From Zygnema cylindricum (lineage: Eukaryota > Streptophyta > Zygnematophyceae > Zygnematales > Zygnemataceae), in the NCBI GenBank assembly GCA_037447655.1, contig JBBHKE010001351.1, positions 193,663 to 257,662 on the forward strand: DNA of 64,000 bases. Reading direction: 5' to 3'. The notes under the pieces are model-generated. The model was not told the origin of the DNA, ran no database searches, and worked only from the letters and a program-made list of their open reading frames with translations. Positions within the stretch are counted from its first letter, which is position 1. Every line of letters starts with the position of its first letter. This document shows, one piece after another, positions 31,383 through 43,483 of the stretch. The position numbers and the translations under genes were made by a program.

Positions 31383-34300
31383 GTTCTCCCTTCTTTCTCT
31401 CTCCTTTCTAAATTTTCTCTCCCTACTTTTTTCCTTCTCTCCTTATGTGCAGTTGAAATGACTTTAATCCATGGACAGGACAGCCTTTATGTAAAGTTGC
31501 AATTGGGGTGGACGAAAGTTTTCAGTTAATTTTGTCCGTATAAGAATAAATTCTTACAACAGATGATTCCCCGTTTTGAAGCTGTTTCAATTCCTGTTAT
31601 GTACTGCAATATTATTATCTAAAGATGCCTGATATCTATTCATTCATGTATTTACCGGTTCGTATTCTCTCTGATGTTATAGGATATAGAAGTGTACTAC
31701 GGATATTGTGGATTGTTTTGTAAATACTAAATAGGCGTTTTTGGTACTGAAACCTCCATTTGGGGAGCCTATATTTTTGTGGCAATAATTGCCATTGTAG
31801 TTTGTTTATGGCACTGTCCTGAAGTTGTGGCACAAATGCTTTTATTCGATCATAATTTACGGGTTATTTTAGGGTTTTTTAATTTAACAGTTCGATGATT
31901 AGGTGGAAATAGAGACAGGATTAAAAGGGGCAGAGGAGGATATGGTTTGGGGAAAAGAAAATGTATTTTTTTAATATGATTGTTGTACCTATAGTCAACT
32001 TTATGTTGTAGAATGAATCATTTGAAGATTAACTTGTTTCAGTTTCGTGTCAAATTGTTTTTTGTGGTTGTTTATGTTTATGGATTGATTGAAAAATGGC
32101 TAAAAATGATTGTTGTGTGAATTAATTATGATTATGGGAGGGCATCAAATGATGTCATCATCACCGTTATATATGGTAAGTTAATATTCATTTTCTTTCA
32201 GTAAGGCTGACCAAGCTTATGGATCATCAACAAAGTTGTCTAGTTTTTTAAAATATTTGGTTCCTGGTTCCTTGAAGTTGTCAAGTTTTTTAAAATATTT
32301 AGTTCCTTTTTCCTTTTTCACGGTGGATTGTTTACTTCGTTTTTGTTGATGACTATTCACTCTGTTTTCATGCCCTCTTAATTTTACTTTTCACATGGTT
32401 GAATAATTTTTTGTGCTTGACGTAGTGATGATTAAATGATTGGATAATAGTTTTAAAGCTTTTATGAAGTCCACTTTGCTTTTATTTTCAGTGTAATTTA
32501 GTGCAGTCAAAGCCCAGAAAACATTTAATCTCAGGTTCAGAAGGCAGATTTTGTGATTGAACTTCAAAAAAGTACCTCTACTTTAGAGCATCTACTTTTG
32601 AGGATATCCTAGGGTCCCTCTCCTTCTCCCTCTCCCTCTCTCTTCCCATTCCCCTCTCCCTCTCCCATCACACAGTAAGTATATTTTGAAGCACCAGTAT
32701 TAGTGAACTTGGGTGTATTATCCATATATTACTATTCATAGTTTGCTACTATTCCACACTAAAAATCACTCAAACAAAAATTACTCTGAAGTAACGAAAT
32801 AAAGCTCATTAATGTTGTACATAAACTATTTCAAAAGCGTCAAATAATTAACATCCAACCTTCAATTTTGCCTCCATTTCGATAGCAAACATCAAACAAT
32901 GACGGACTCTCCTCCGAAAAGACTTCCCACCATTTTCAGAGCCACACTAATGCTAGTAGTAAGCGACTCCGTCTACAGTGTGCTTACAGTCCAATAGCCG
33001 GATTTCAAATGTTGAAGGTTTTATTGCACAAAAACAAGATCATCGACTTCGTTTACAAAGCCATCTCAAGTTCACCTACCCATGTCGACAGAGAAGGACG
33101 AATAGAGTTGCTATTTCCACTCTGTGGGCTGTTTGAATTTCAGTCTTTTAAGTCAGTTTTCTAAGTCAGTTTTAAAGTTTTAAAGTTTTTTAGAGTTTTT
33201 TTTTAAGTTTTTAAGATTTTAAGTTAAAAGTGTATATTGATCGGAAGTATCTAAACGGGTAAAAGCTTTGGTCTTAAGGTGTTTACTAAATGTAAATGGT
33301 TTTCTAAGTTTTACAGGATTGGTTTCAGTCTGGGAGATTCCCTTGAAAATAATCGCAGAAAGGTTGGATAAAATTATTCTCGTTAGTGATTGTTGTTAGT
33401 TTAGTAATTGATTATATTTGGGTACGTGTATCTATAATTGTATTTTGTCTTCGGATAGAATTTGAATGGTAACCGGTCGTCATGAAATCCTAATTATTGG
33501 GATTATGAAATTAAGATTACGGGAAATAAAGAAAACGGTTAGGACTCTTTTCTGTGAACTTTGAACCATTTTTTTTTTTTTTTTTTTTTTTTGTATTTTT
33601 AAGATAGCCAACCTTGTAGTTTTACTTTGATTTCTGTAAAAAACCCAAAAAGACTCTTTTGCATGCCCATTCATGATATTGGAAGTGAAACGAGCTCGAC
33701 TCTTGTGCTTTTGTATAAAATTTTGTTTAGTAGTATTTCTCACAAATCTAAGTATTAGTAGCTCTGGTCATTATGAAGAAATTTTATTATTTACTGTTCA
33801 TTAGGAAACAAAATCATTTTTGGAAATATTCATAAATTCACTCCATCGAAATCTCCACTGTACCCGTAATTGACGACACCATTTATGGTAGAAGATACTA
33901 CTATTCAGTTAGTATCACAATTCGGAAAACTGCACGTTAAATTGACCACACCGTTTATGGTGGAAGACACCACTACTAAATCAGTTGAACTCAAATTCAA
34001 ATCCCAGTATCAAAAAATATCAATCGAGATTTTACAAAAATCACAATTAATTTCTTTCAACTATACAATTCATTGAAATTGTTTCTTGTGAAACTTTGTG
34101 CAATTAGAAATTTGTTTTTTATTTATTTTTTTATATTTTTTATTATTTTTTTTTTATTATTTAGAAGACATTAGAAAACACTAAACATTAGAAATTAGAA
34201 GACACAAAAAGCAAAGAAACACTATTTATTGATCAGCGCATTGATAAGAGCACGAAAAAAAAATGTTCATTAATAAAGCTCATTACAAATTTGAAACAAA

Positions 34301-34996
34301 AACAATTAAATAGATATGATCATGTTTTTGTGGAAACAATAAAAAAAAGGATATCGAAGTTGCAAAATTTCAAAGTTTTTACAATTAAGAAAAAAAACGT
34401 TCTTAGGTCCAAAATGACCTCTAGTTTCGTATAACTCCTGAAGTCATTTTTTCCTACTACAGAAAAAAAGGCACAGAAAAACAAAAAATATATATATTAT
34501 CCAACCGACATTTACACAACTTTTGAAACGAAAAAGAAAAAAAGAAAAAAAAACCTCAAAAATAATGAATACTGCCTCTTCCAACCAAAAACAAAAAAAA
34601 AAATGAAAAAATTGAAAAAACTAAGTACAAATGAAAAAAAATAAAGACATTAAATCTAAAGAAAGTAACCCCCAACCCCCCCGTCCTCCCCCCGCCCAAA
34701 AAAAAAGAAACATAGAAGGTTCTAAAAAACGAACCGAGAAAGGGAGGGGGGGGGGGGGGGGGTTAAAAAAAACTAACAAACGAAAAAAAAATAATAATAA
34801 TAATAACAAAAGAAAAAAATAACACGTTGGGAAATGACCTAAAAGACTTCCTAGATCTTGTCTTCTCTCCTTCTTTTTTCTTTTCCTTTCTTCTTCAATT
34901 CTAAAAACTGTTCGAAACACAATCCATGTCAGTTTCCCTTTTCTTCTCCTTCCCTTCTTCGAGCTCCTCTTCCTTCCTCTCCTTCTCCTTCCCTGC
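31383..34996. other. AT-rich gene-free stretch
   Basis: No convincing exon. It holds a diverged direct repeat at about 33,875-33,975 (ACACC(A/G)TTTATGGT(A/G)GAAGA, twice), a poly(T) run at 33,570-33,592 and a run of about 20 G at 34,743-34,762. The last ~140 bp before the copia element reads on the minus strand as a Lys/Glu-rich helix, too biased to call. Confidence 0.4.
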
Positions 34997-35563
34997 TGAA
35001 AGGATCGATAATAAACTCTGAGCTCACTTACAAGCACTTATAGCAGCAGAAGCATTCAGATTATAAAACATTACATCAACATTGAAGAGACATTTCAGAA
35101 AATTCTCACATTAAAAAAAACTGAAATTACAATTTCTTCTTTATCTCTTCTATTACTCCATATAACCCTCCAATTTCTCATTGATTAATTAACACACAGT
35201 CATGGTCTCCCTTAAATACAATACCAGCCATGGCGGGACACGTGTGAGCGTGCGCCGCCAAGAAGCCTCCAGAAATCTGCCACCTATCCGCAGATTAAGC
35301 TAGAATACTCTAAATTTCACTAAGGGCTGAAACATAACAAAACGACAAGCTAAGACGAAAGCACTAGACAAATCTAAAATTACTATCGTACTAAACTAGA
35401 CGTAACACAATTCTAGACGCGAAACGAAACGACAAATTCATTTCGCGAAACCTATAGAACTTTCACGTAACTGTACTTTCGGTATATTCAAGAAAGAACA
35501 GTTTTTCTTCCGCGAAATCAAACTGATTTCGCGTGCGTACGATTCTTTCAATGAATCGTAATA
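34997..35563 (-). repeat. Copia element 3' LTR
   Basis: 567 bp. In + orientation it begins TGAAAGGATCGAT and ends GAATCGTAATA, where the terminal dinucleotide has changed from CA (the other LTR ends GAATCGTAACA). It includes CCACGTGTC-like and TTTCGCGAAA-like motifs. It directly adjoins the polypurine tract. Confidence 0.9.
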
Positions 35564-35576
35564 TTCCCCCTCTTCA
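35564..35576 (-). other. Copia polypurine tract
   Basis: GAAGAGGGGGAA on the minus strand lies directly next to the 3' LTR, the expected plus-strand primer site. Confidence 0.75.
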
Positions 35577-35593
35577 TTGAAGAATCGTATGCG

Positions 35594-36290
35594 TCACAAT
35601 AACCCTAGTTTAGGTCTTCCTCTTAAAAGCACATCAAACGTCGCCAACTTAGTAAGCATGTCGGCGGCTTCCTCAAGTGTCGATACATACAAAAATTCCA
35701 CTTCTTTTGCCGCTACCAAATCTCGTACGAAATGCCATTGAATCCGTATATGTTTAGTGCGCTTGTGAAATACGGGATTTTTCACAAGTGCCATTGAACT
35801 CATACTATCCGTAAAAATTTGTAAGCATCCAATCGAAAATCCAAGTTCGCTTAACATTTCTTTTATCCATATAGATGCTTTACTTACGTGGCACGCCGCC
35901 ATATACTCGGCCTTCGATGAACTTAGTGCCACGGTTGGTTGGAGTCGTGAACTCCACGAGATCGCCGCTCCACCAAACACAAACGCATATCCGGACGTTG
36001 ATTTTCCCGAATCGAAATCTTCGCCCCAATCGGCGTCGCAATATCCGACGCATTCCAATGATTCGCTTTTAGATTTAAAAACAAGACCGATATCGATAGT
36101 TCCCGCCAAGTATCGAAATATACGCTTGACGGCTTCCCAATGCAATTTTTTAGGTGCTTGACAATATCGACTTACAATTGAAACGGCGGCCGAAATATCG
36201 GGCCGCGTACCAACACTTAGGTACATTAAACTTCCAATCGCTTCGCGGTACTGTACGTCTACCGTCGTTTTTTCCTCATTTTTCGCAATT
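35594..36290 (-). pseudogene. Copia RNase H region (frameshifted)
   Basis: The frame is readable from about 36,290 (NEEKTTVDVQYREAIGSL) to the stop at 35,594. It shows RNase H landmarks: YCDADWGEDFDSGKSTSGYA, SSSKAEYMA, FTDSMSSMALVKN and the C-terminal TKHIRIQWHFVRD. It lies one frame away from the RT segment, with the shift in an A-rich run near 36,285-36,295. Confidence 0.85.
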
Positions 36291-37149
36291 GACTTTTTGC
36301 ATCCATAGGCGTCGAAATTGGTTTTGCGTCAAGCATAGAAAACCGAGTTAATACCTCTTTACAATATTGTGCTTGACTTAACTTTATATCCCCGTTCTCA
36401 TTACGAATCACTTCAATTCCCAAAATATATTTTACTTCGCCAAGATCTGTGACTTTGAAATGTTGTCGTAAGTACGCTTTCAATTCGCGTATACGTTCCA
36501 AACTATCCGACGTCATCAAGAAATCATCGACGTAAACCGAAAATATAATTTGATCTTTTCCTTGTCCTTTCACGTACACTCCAGAATCCGAGATCGTACG
36601 TTTGAAACCAAAGTCCAAAAGAACTTTGTGTAGGCGTAGATACCAAGTGCGAGGCGCTTGCTTCAACCCGTAAAGCGATTTGCGAAGACGCCATACCGTG
36701 CCTTCTTGTGATGTCACGCCTTCGGGTACCTTCATATAAACCTCTTCTTCTAAGTCTCCATTTAGGAACGCGGTCTCCACATCCATTTGATGAACGTGTT
36801 TCTTCTTTGCAGCGGCAATCGCCATAATCATCCTTAAAGAGTCGAATTTCACAACGGGGGCATACGTCTCCGTGTAATCTACCCCCTCTCTTTGCTGAAA
36901 TCCTTTGCATACAAGTCTCGCCTTATATTTTACTACTTCACCCGATGCACCAGTTTTAGTTTTGAAGACCCATTTCGCGTCAATCGCTTTCTTTCCTTCC
37001 GGTAATTTTACTTCCTCAAATGTCCGATTTTCCACAATTGATTTATACTCCTTCTCCCCTACCGGCTTCCACTTCGTTTCCCAATCACACGAATTTCTCG
37101 CCTCTGCGTATGATTGAGGATCGCCGGCAAAATTTTCGCACATTAATTG
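36262..37149 (-). pseudogene. Copia reverse transcriptase region
   Basis: A 294-residue segment with the copia RT order: AKWVFKTK, YKARLVCKGFQQREGVDYTE, HQMDVETAFLNGDLEEEVYM, LYGLKQAPRTWY and the catalytic FSVYVDDFLM. It ends in a TAG at 36,259 caused by the frameshift. A TAA near 37,150 separates it from the integrase tail in the same frame. Confidence 0.9.
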
Positions 37150-39717
37150 CTATAAAAGGAATTGCGTCTCCTTCGCATCGGAGACGAAATAATGGGAATT
37201 GGAATTCTCTCCACCAATTTTGTCATTAGAAAGCCGATTTGGTTTTTTTCCTCGATTCTCTTGAGTACTCCGTCTAAGAACCGGAACTTGTTCCACAATC
37301 TTCTCCTCCTTGTCGATATTAGATTTTGAACTCGAAGATTTTTGACTTTCCGTCGACATTTTGTAATTTCGGTTTGCATTATTCCAAACATCAATGTCGA
37401 TGTCCAATTTCTCCGAACTCGAATCAACATTCGATTTTCCCTTCTTGATGTTAACAATGGATTATGGCTCCTCATCCGAATCCGAGTCCTCAATTTCCGG
37501 GAAATTGGTAACATCGTCTACCTCATAAAAATCAAGATTCTCCTTCAATTCCGACGATTTTTCGATAACCGATTTTAAGTCTTTGTGAAAATTGACATTT
37601 CTAGATTCTTCCACAATGCGACGAACAGGATCAAATACACAATAAAGATTTCCTTTCGTGCTATAGCCCACGAAAATTCCGGGCCAACTTCTAGCCGCAA
37701 ATTTCCCTTTCCTTTTCACTTGATCCACATACACCGTAGCACGACATCCCCAAATTCGGAGATGATGGAGAGCCAATCGCCCATAAAGTAATTCGAATGG
37801 TGTTTTGTCACCGGAAACCGAAGTAAGTCCCCGATTACAAATGTAATTTGCCGTGAGGATGGCATCTCCCCATAATGAGATACTTTGACCGGCCGAATGC
37901 ACCATCGCCCTCACCATTTCTTGTAAAGTCCTATTTTTCCTTTCGGCTACTCCATTTGATTCCGGAGAATAAGGTGAAGTGAATTGTTGGGTAATACCTT
38001 CCTCCTTACAATACCCCTCAAATGCGATAAATTCGCCTCCATTATCCGAACGAATGGCTTTCAACTTCCGTTCGCATTGTCTTTTGGCAAATGCATGCCA
38101 CTCAATAAAAGTTTGAAGAGCATCCGATTTCCTCTTCAATAATCGAACCCACGAAAATCTTGAATAGTCATCAACGATGACCATAATATATCGGTTTCCT
38201 CCGAGGCTCTCCGGCTTAATTTGTCCACATAGATCGACGTGGACAAGCTCTAAAGGATGTTGAGCCCAAAATTTCACATCTTTCGTAGGATGTGGTTTCC
38301 GAATTTGTCGTCCTTGACTACATCCATCGCATCCATTTACTTTTCCACCGGTAGCAAGATCCAATCCTCTCACACATGCCGTTTTTATCATTTTCCCCAA
38401 ATTTCCTTCGGATGTGTGACACATCCGATGGTGCCATAACGTTAAATCTCCATTTAATCCCGAGATTTGGTTTAGAATGTCTGTGGAAGAAGCATTTTTC
38501 CTAAGTCGCCTCCATAAAAGTTGGCTATGCATTGCATTGGTTACTTCGCCTTCGCCGATTAATTTGCCGTCGGCGCGATATATACGAATCGCCGAATCAC
38601 CTCTAGCGACTACCCTTCCACCGGCACGCTGAATTTGAGGTACGCTTAATAGATTCACTGAACCATCCGGAATATATAGGACATTCAATAGACGCACCTC
38701 CGAAATACTTTCATTTCCAAAACGGTCCCATGTGGGTAAATTTAAACAAACGGTACCCACAGTACCAACCGTAATAGTTTGTCCACTTGCGACCGTAATT
38801 AATTTTGGTACGGTAAGTCAACGCATGTCGTTAAATAATGTAGCATCCGTACATACGTGGTGAGACGCTCCCGTGTCAATAATCCATTCTTTTTCGTGTG
38901 CGTCATTCTGTGCGTCACTCAAAGAATCAATTGTGAGGTGAAGACAAGTGAACGTTTGTCCACCTTCGCCTCCTTCAAAATTTCCCGAGTCAACAAAATT
39001 TCCCGAGTCAACAAAATTTCCATGGCTTCCGCCATGACCGCCATAGCGTCCACGACCACGACCACTATCACGTCCGCGACCGCGACCTCTAAAACTGCGA
39101 CCGCCTCTTACTCTTTCGCTACTAAATTTAGAGTAGCATTGCTGGCTCGTATGGCCTAGTTTCCCACAATTGAAGCATTCTCTCTCCTTTTCCGGACAAG
39201 AAGCCGAAAAATGACCGGGCCGGTTGCAACGGAAACACAAGATATTACTTTTATCATTCTGGACAAACCGAGGTCTCGAATTTACGCTCCTATCAAGCCA
39301 CTTTTTACGACCTCTCGGACCTCCTCCTTTTCCACCCCCTCTTCCACGGAAATAATGTAAGTCCGCGAATTCGAGAGCGGTCACATTCGAGGATCCCGTG
39401 TCCAAAGAGCCCTTTGAAGAGCTAACACGATTACTCTCCGCCATCTTTAAATAATTCACAATAAACTCGTAGGTGATATTTTCCCTCGCAAGTAACATCT
39501 CCTTGAGATGGACCCACTTATCCGGTAATGCATTCAAAAATCCGGTTACTTTGTCCTCCTCCGTGATCACTCTCCCATTGTTGAGAAGTTGCTCCACAAT
39601 AATATTGAATCTCTTCACCGCATCGTCAAAAGATTCGTTGGATTTCATCTTGAATTGCATGATATAAAACATATATTGGCCCTTGTTTTGGATTCCCCTC
39701 TCAAATTCGGATTCCAA
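37150..39717 (-). pseudogene. Copia gag C-half, protease and integrase, with in-frame stops
   Basis: One frame from about 39,717. It has two CX2CX4HX4C zinc knuckles (CFRCNRPGHFSASC, CFNCGKLGHTSQQC), a Gly/Arg-rich stretch, and the protease motif WIIDTGASHHVC. A TGA stop sits at 38,818-38,820. Integrase follows: the HHCC region (HHRMCHTSEGN, CDGCSQG) and D-D-E residues (VHVDLCG, IRSDNGGEF, PESNGVAERKNR). A TAA lies at 37,462-37,464 and a further stop at about 37,150, both in the acidic tail. The frame is kept throughout; only point stops break it. Confidence 0.9.
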
Positions 39718-40412
39718 CGCCTTTCAACATCCGTGTACGGTGCTTGTGTGAGGAAATGATCATGCATGGACACCGAACAAGTTTGCATTAATCCGGTGAT
39801 GGCCGCAAGATTCTTTCGCTTCCACAACCGACGAGCCTTCGCATCTCCAACCGGCATTTTCTCTTCTCCATTGACGACCTTCCAAAGGCCTCTCAAAATC
39901 AATTGAGCTCGAATATATTTTTTCCACGAAGGGTAATTCGATCCATTGAATACGACGGTCTTTCCAGGCATCTGAAACATTTCCACTCCTCCTTGACTAT
40001 CTTCTTCTAAATCGGAATAGTCATCAAGCTTAAATTTCCCCCTCTTATCTTTCACTTTCTTTGCCTCCCCATCACTATCATCGGAATCATCTCCATCCGG
40101 ATCGGGATCCGGATCACCATGAGTTAATTCATCGAACCTCCTATCCACGGCCAAGAATTTCTCATCAATCCGACGCATGAAATTCTCCAAATACTCTCGC
40201 ATTTGATTGTCGGACATCGAACCTCCGACACCTCTATTTTGGTCAACCGAATCCGTGGGGAATGATGACTCAAATGCGGCTTCGATAAAACTGAAATCTT
40301 TCTCTTCTTTAGGAGGATCCTCGGGAGTTGGCAAATTTTTCCAAAAATTAGAAACAGGGGTAGCTAAAGAGGAGGGAGAGAAAGGGGACTTCTTTTTGCT
40401 CCTTCCCCCCAT
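39645..40412 (-). pseudogene. Copia gag N-terminal half
   Basis: Starts MGGRSKKKSPFSPSS just after the primer site. It contains the gag core FNGSNYPSWKKYIRAQLILR, the VNGEEKMPVGDAKAR segment and an Asp-rich stretch. It shifts out of frame near 39,720, where the following frame resumes with ESEFERGIQNKGQYMF. Confidence 0.85.
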
Positions 40413-40434
40413 ACACTACAATGGAGCTCTACCT

Positions 40435-40446
40435 GCTCCGATACCA
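40435..40446 (-). other. Copia primer-binding site
   Basis: TGGTATCGGAGC on the minus strand, two bases inside the 5' LTR. It differs by one base from the plant copia site TGGTATCAGAGC, complementary to the 3' end of initiator-Met tRNA. Confidence 0.85.
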
Positions 40447-40448
40447 AA

Positions 40449-41024
40449 TGAAAGGATCGATTATAAACTCTGAGCTCACTAACAAATACTTATAGCAGCA
40501 GAAGCATTCAGAATATAAAACATTAAATCAACATTGAAGAGACATTTCAAAAATATTATCATATTAATATAAAACTGAAATTACAATTTCTTCTCTATCT
40601 CTTCTATTACTCCATATAATCCTCCAATTCCTTATTGATTGATTAACACACAGTCATGGTGTCCCTTAAATACAATACCAGCCATGGCGTGACACGTGTG
40701 AGCGTGCGCCGCCAAGAAGCCTCCAAAAAACTGCCACCTGTCCGCAGATTAAGCTAGAATACTCTAAATTTCACTAAGGGCTAAAACATAGCAAAACGAC
40801 AAGCTAAGACGAAAGTACTAGACAAAACTAAAAGTACTATCGTACTAAATTAGACGTACGAAAATCTAGACGCGAAACGAAACAACAAATATATTTCGCG
40901 AACATCTAGAACTTTATCTAAATACATGTAACTGTACTTTCGGTACATTCTAGAAAGTACAGTTTTTCTTTCGCGAAATCAAACTGATTCCGCGTGCGTA
41001 CGATTCTTTCAATGAATCGTAACA
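40449..41024 (-). repeat. Copia element 5' LTR
   Basis: 576 bp, colinear with the LTR at 34,997. It starts TG and ends CA in + orientation (GAATCGTAACA). It differs by scattered substitutions and short indels. Confidence 0.9.
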
Positions 41025-41464
41025 AAAAGTACAACAGGATAAACTGAAATTCCAAGTCAAAACATTTTGAGTGATTCGCCGAAATTTTGGTGTGAAACTC
41101 ACGAGAACATTGCGACGCTTAAATCTTCTAGAAAAAACGTTTATTGATTTTTATCACACTGTGTTCTTATTCCCAAGGAGTCAATATTTTTTGTTTGTAT
41201 TAGCCACGTGGCGAACGTTGAATGGATAGAGGTGACGATGCGTTTCACGGAATGGAGCACCCATCGCCACATATTTCAAAATTTGTGGAACATTCGCGCA
41301 AATGCTTCCAAAGGGTACAAAAGTACAAAACCCGAAAAGTTTTGACCAAAAACAGGGCTGTGTACCGCTCAGTGGAGAAGCTTCGGGACAGCTGTCAACC
41401 GTTGAAAAATAGTGATTTAAAATCTCGATCGGAATGGGTTTCAGTACAATTCTTTCAACATTTT

Positions 41465-41644
41465 TCCGCTAAAAACATTTTTTCCGTACACACATGTTCG
41501 ATTATAAATCTGACGGCTGCGATTGAAAAATTAGATTCTCAGCTTCCGATTGGCGGTCTCAAATTGAAAATCGAACAAGTGTGAACGGGGAAAAGATGGT
41601 TTAAGTTGCAAAAAAATGATCAACACAAATAGCGATACACGGTG
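41465..41644. mobile_element. Foldback MITE, family A copy 6 (left end lost)
   Basis: Carries the family interior (TTTTTTCCGTACACACATG, GACGGCTGCGATTGAAAAAT, GATTCTCAGCTTCCGATTGG, AAAAGATGGTTTAAGTTGC) and the right end AATAGCGATACACGGTG. The outer ~25 bp of the left end are missing where it meets the inverted-repeat arm. Confidence 0.7.
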
Positions 41645-41651
41645 TGCGGTA

Positions 41652-41866
41652 CACCCCCAATCGTTATTAGCGTGTAAGTTTTTTTAGCGTATACGAATAA
41701 TTAGCGTGGTTTACACTAATTGGGAATTTTGAAATTTTCGAAGAAATCGTCTATTCTAATTGAGAATTAGGGTTTTTTTTAAATAGTGTGGATAATTCTA
41801 TTTGAGAATAAAATAAAAAAAGCGGGACGGAATAAGCGTACACAACGCTAATAACGATTGGCGGTG
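41652..41866. mobile_element. TA-flanked MITE, family B (215 bp)
   Basis: TA|CACCCCCAATCGTTATTAGC at the left and CTAATAACGATTGGCGGTG|TA at the right. The interior has AGTTTTTTTAGCGTATACGA and GCGGGACGGAATAAGCGTAC. It is complete and compact, and serves as the reference copy for the longer element at 20,054. Confidence 0.85.
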
Positions 41867-41873
41867 TACTGTA

Positions 41874-41955
41874 CACCGCCAATCGTTATTAGCGTTGTGT
41901 ACGCTAATTCCGTCCCGCCTTTTTTTTTTTTTTATTCTCCATTCTATTTCCTTTG
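41874..41955. mobile_element. Truncated family B MITE, head-to-head with the previous copy
   Basis: CACCGCCAATCGTTATTAGC begins seven bases after the previous element ends, so the junction GGCGGTGTACTGTACACCGCC is a palindrome. It repeats the right arm in reverse (CGCTAATTCCGTCCCGCC, then poly(T) and ATTCTCCATTCTATTT) and stops. Confidence 0.8.
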
Positions 41956-42536
41956 CCTTGCTGTAATATTCCGATCAGTATAGGAGAAGTAGATTTTATA
42001 TATAGCATCCGTACAATACTGTAGCAGTGCGCCCAGAGCTCACCAGGCTGTGTTTCTATCACTTTCTTTCGTCGAATGTTATATTCTGTTTTCTTTTTCC
42101 CGTAAAGTACATTCGTACTACACTAACAGATCCGACTCTCCGTAAACGCGTGAGCTCCTAAATGCCTAATTGGTCGCTGTCACAAAGTGAATAGAGAAAG
42201 GACAAAATGTTGAAATAATTGTACGGAATCCCATTCCGATCGATATTTTAAGCCACGATTTTCAACGGCTGACAGCTGTACCGAAGCTTCTCCACTGAGC
42301 GCTACAAAGCCCTGTTTATGGTCAAAACTCTTCGGGTTTTGTACCTTTGTACCCTTTGGAACCATTCGCGCGAATGTTCCACAAATTTTAGAAAAATGTG
42401 GCGATGGGTGCTCCATTCCATGAACCGCATCGTCATCTCTGTCCATTCAAAGCTCGCTACGTGGCTAGTACAAACGGGAAATACTGACTCTTTGGGTAAC
42501 AGATAACAATAATAATAAGATGATAAGGGCGTGTCC

Positions 42537-43469
42537 CCATGTGTTCAAGTAAGGGTTTTTTTCCGTCGTTTACACAGAAAATGGGACTCCCTACTTGAAA
42601 AAATTACGCCGTATGAAAAATGGGCAAAAACTCAAATATAGTTTGCGTCATCTTGGAACTTGAAAGGTACGGCGATTTGGCAGTATAATCACCGCGACCC
42701 ACATCCACATCATCTTGACACTTGCACTGAAATCAAATCGCGACCTGTTTTTAATCAAAATACTACCCTATTGACGAATAGAACGCCTGGGTTGCACGTG
42801 TGAAAAGTTTTCAATTTTTTTTGCGCGAAGGAAAGTACACGCTATTTTTTTCACTGCTCGTCACGAGCATGCACATAAGAAAATGACAAATATGTACGGA
42901 AAAAACTTGCAGGGGTCTCAGACCTCCACTTTCCTTCATGGGTCCTTTGCAAAAGTTTACGTCGTCCTCGTCTCTCTTCCTCTTTCTCACTTGATCGCTC
43001 TAATGTCTCTCTCCCCTAAATGAAATGCGGCAATGATTGTTTCAAACGAAAGATATATTTTTTATCTTTTTTTTTTAAATCTTTGGTTGTAGTTTGTCAG
43101 CATATCGAATGATAAAAGATAAATAAAAGAAATCGGAAGCCATGGCGGAAAATTTACGTACTAATGACGTCACAGCGTGGCGTGACTTCGCAACACAAAA
43201 CCCTAAACATTTACGATGTCGGAAAAACCTCGACGTCTACAACCGTCGCCGTTTTTGTAGACGTCACTTATTTTAGGAAGTTTCGCAGTAGTCTACATTT
43301 CATTTCGTAGTCTATCGCACATTTTGTAGACCTCTACGACTGTCACAAATTTGAAGTAATGAAAGCGCAAGTAATGAATGACATAGGAACACTTTGAAAA
43401 GTACACCGTAAAATCAACGCTAAAATCCAAAATAACGTTTCAAAATATAGGTTACATGGGGACACGCCC
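42537..43469. mobile_element. PIF/Harbinger-like non-autonomous element (933 bp)
   Basis: Inverted ends GGGCGTGTCCCCATGT and ACATGGGGACACGCCC are perfect over 16 bases. The flanks are TAA (left) and TTA (right), both of the TWA type but not identical. No transposase frame is visible. The interior includes several TGACGTCA/GACGTC motifs at about 43,165-43,265. Confidence 0.65.
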
Positions 43470-43483
43470 TTAGCTTCCTAATT

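Larger units (their letters stand above)
34997..41024 (-). mobile_element. Ty1/copia retrotransposon, near full-length, decayed
   Basis: About 6.0 kb with LTRs at both ends, a primer-binding site and polypurine tract in the right places, and the copia domain order gag-protease-integrase-RT-RNase H on the minus strand. At least three in-frame stops and two frameshifts interrupt the polyprotein (sub-features). The bases flanking the two LTRs (CCTGC at left, AAAAG at right) do not match, so there is no visible 5-bp target duplication. Recombination or later change at one flank is possible. The LTRs differ by roughly 7% over the first 75 bases by eye, so the insertion is not recent. Confidence 0.93.
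41171..42500. repeat. Large inverted repeat, arms of about 300 bp
   Basis: The left arm is 41,171-41,466 and the right arm 42,203-42,500 in reverse orientation. Landmarks in both: CAAGGAGTCAATATT / CAAAGAGTCAGTATT, CCACGT(G/A)GCGA, GAATGGA, ACCCATCGCCACAT, AAGGGTACAAA, CAGTGGAGAAGCTTC and ATCGGAATGGG. Identity is around 80% by eye. The 736-bp spacer is filled by MITEs. Confidence 0.8.
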
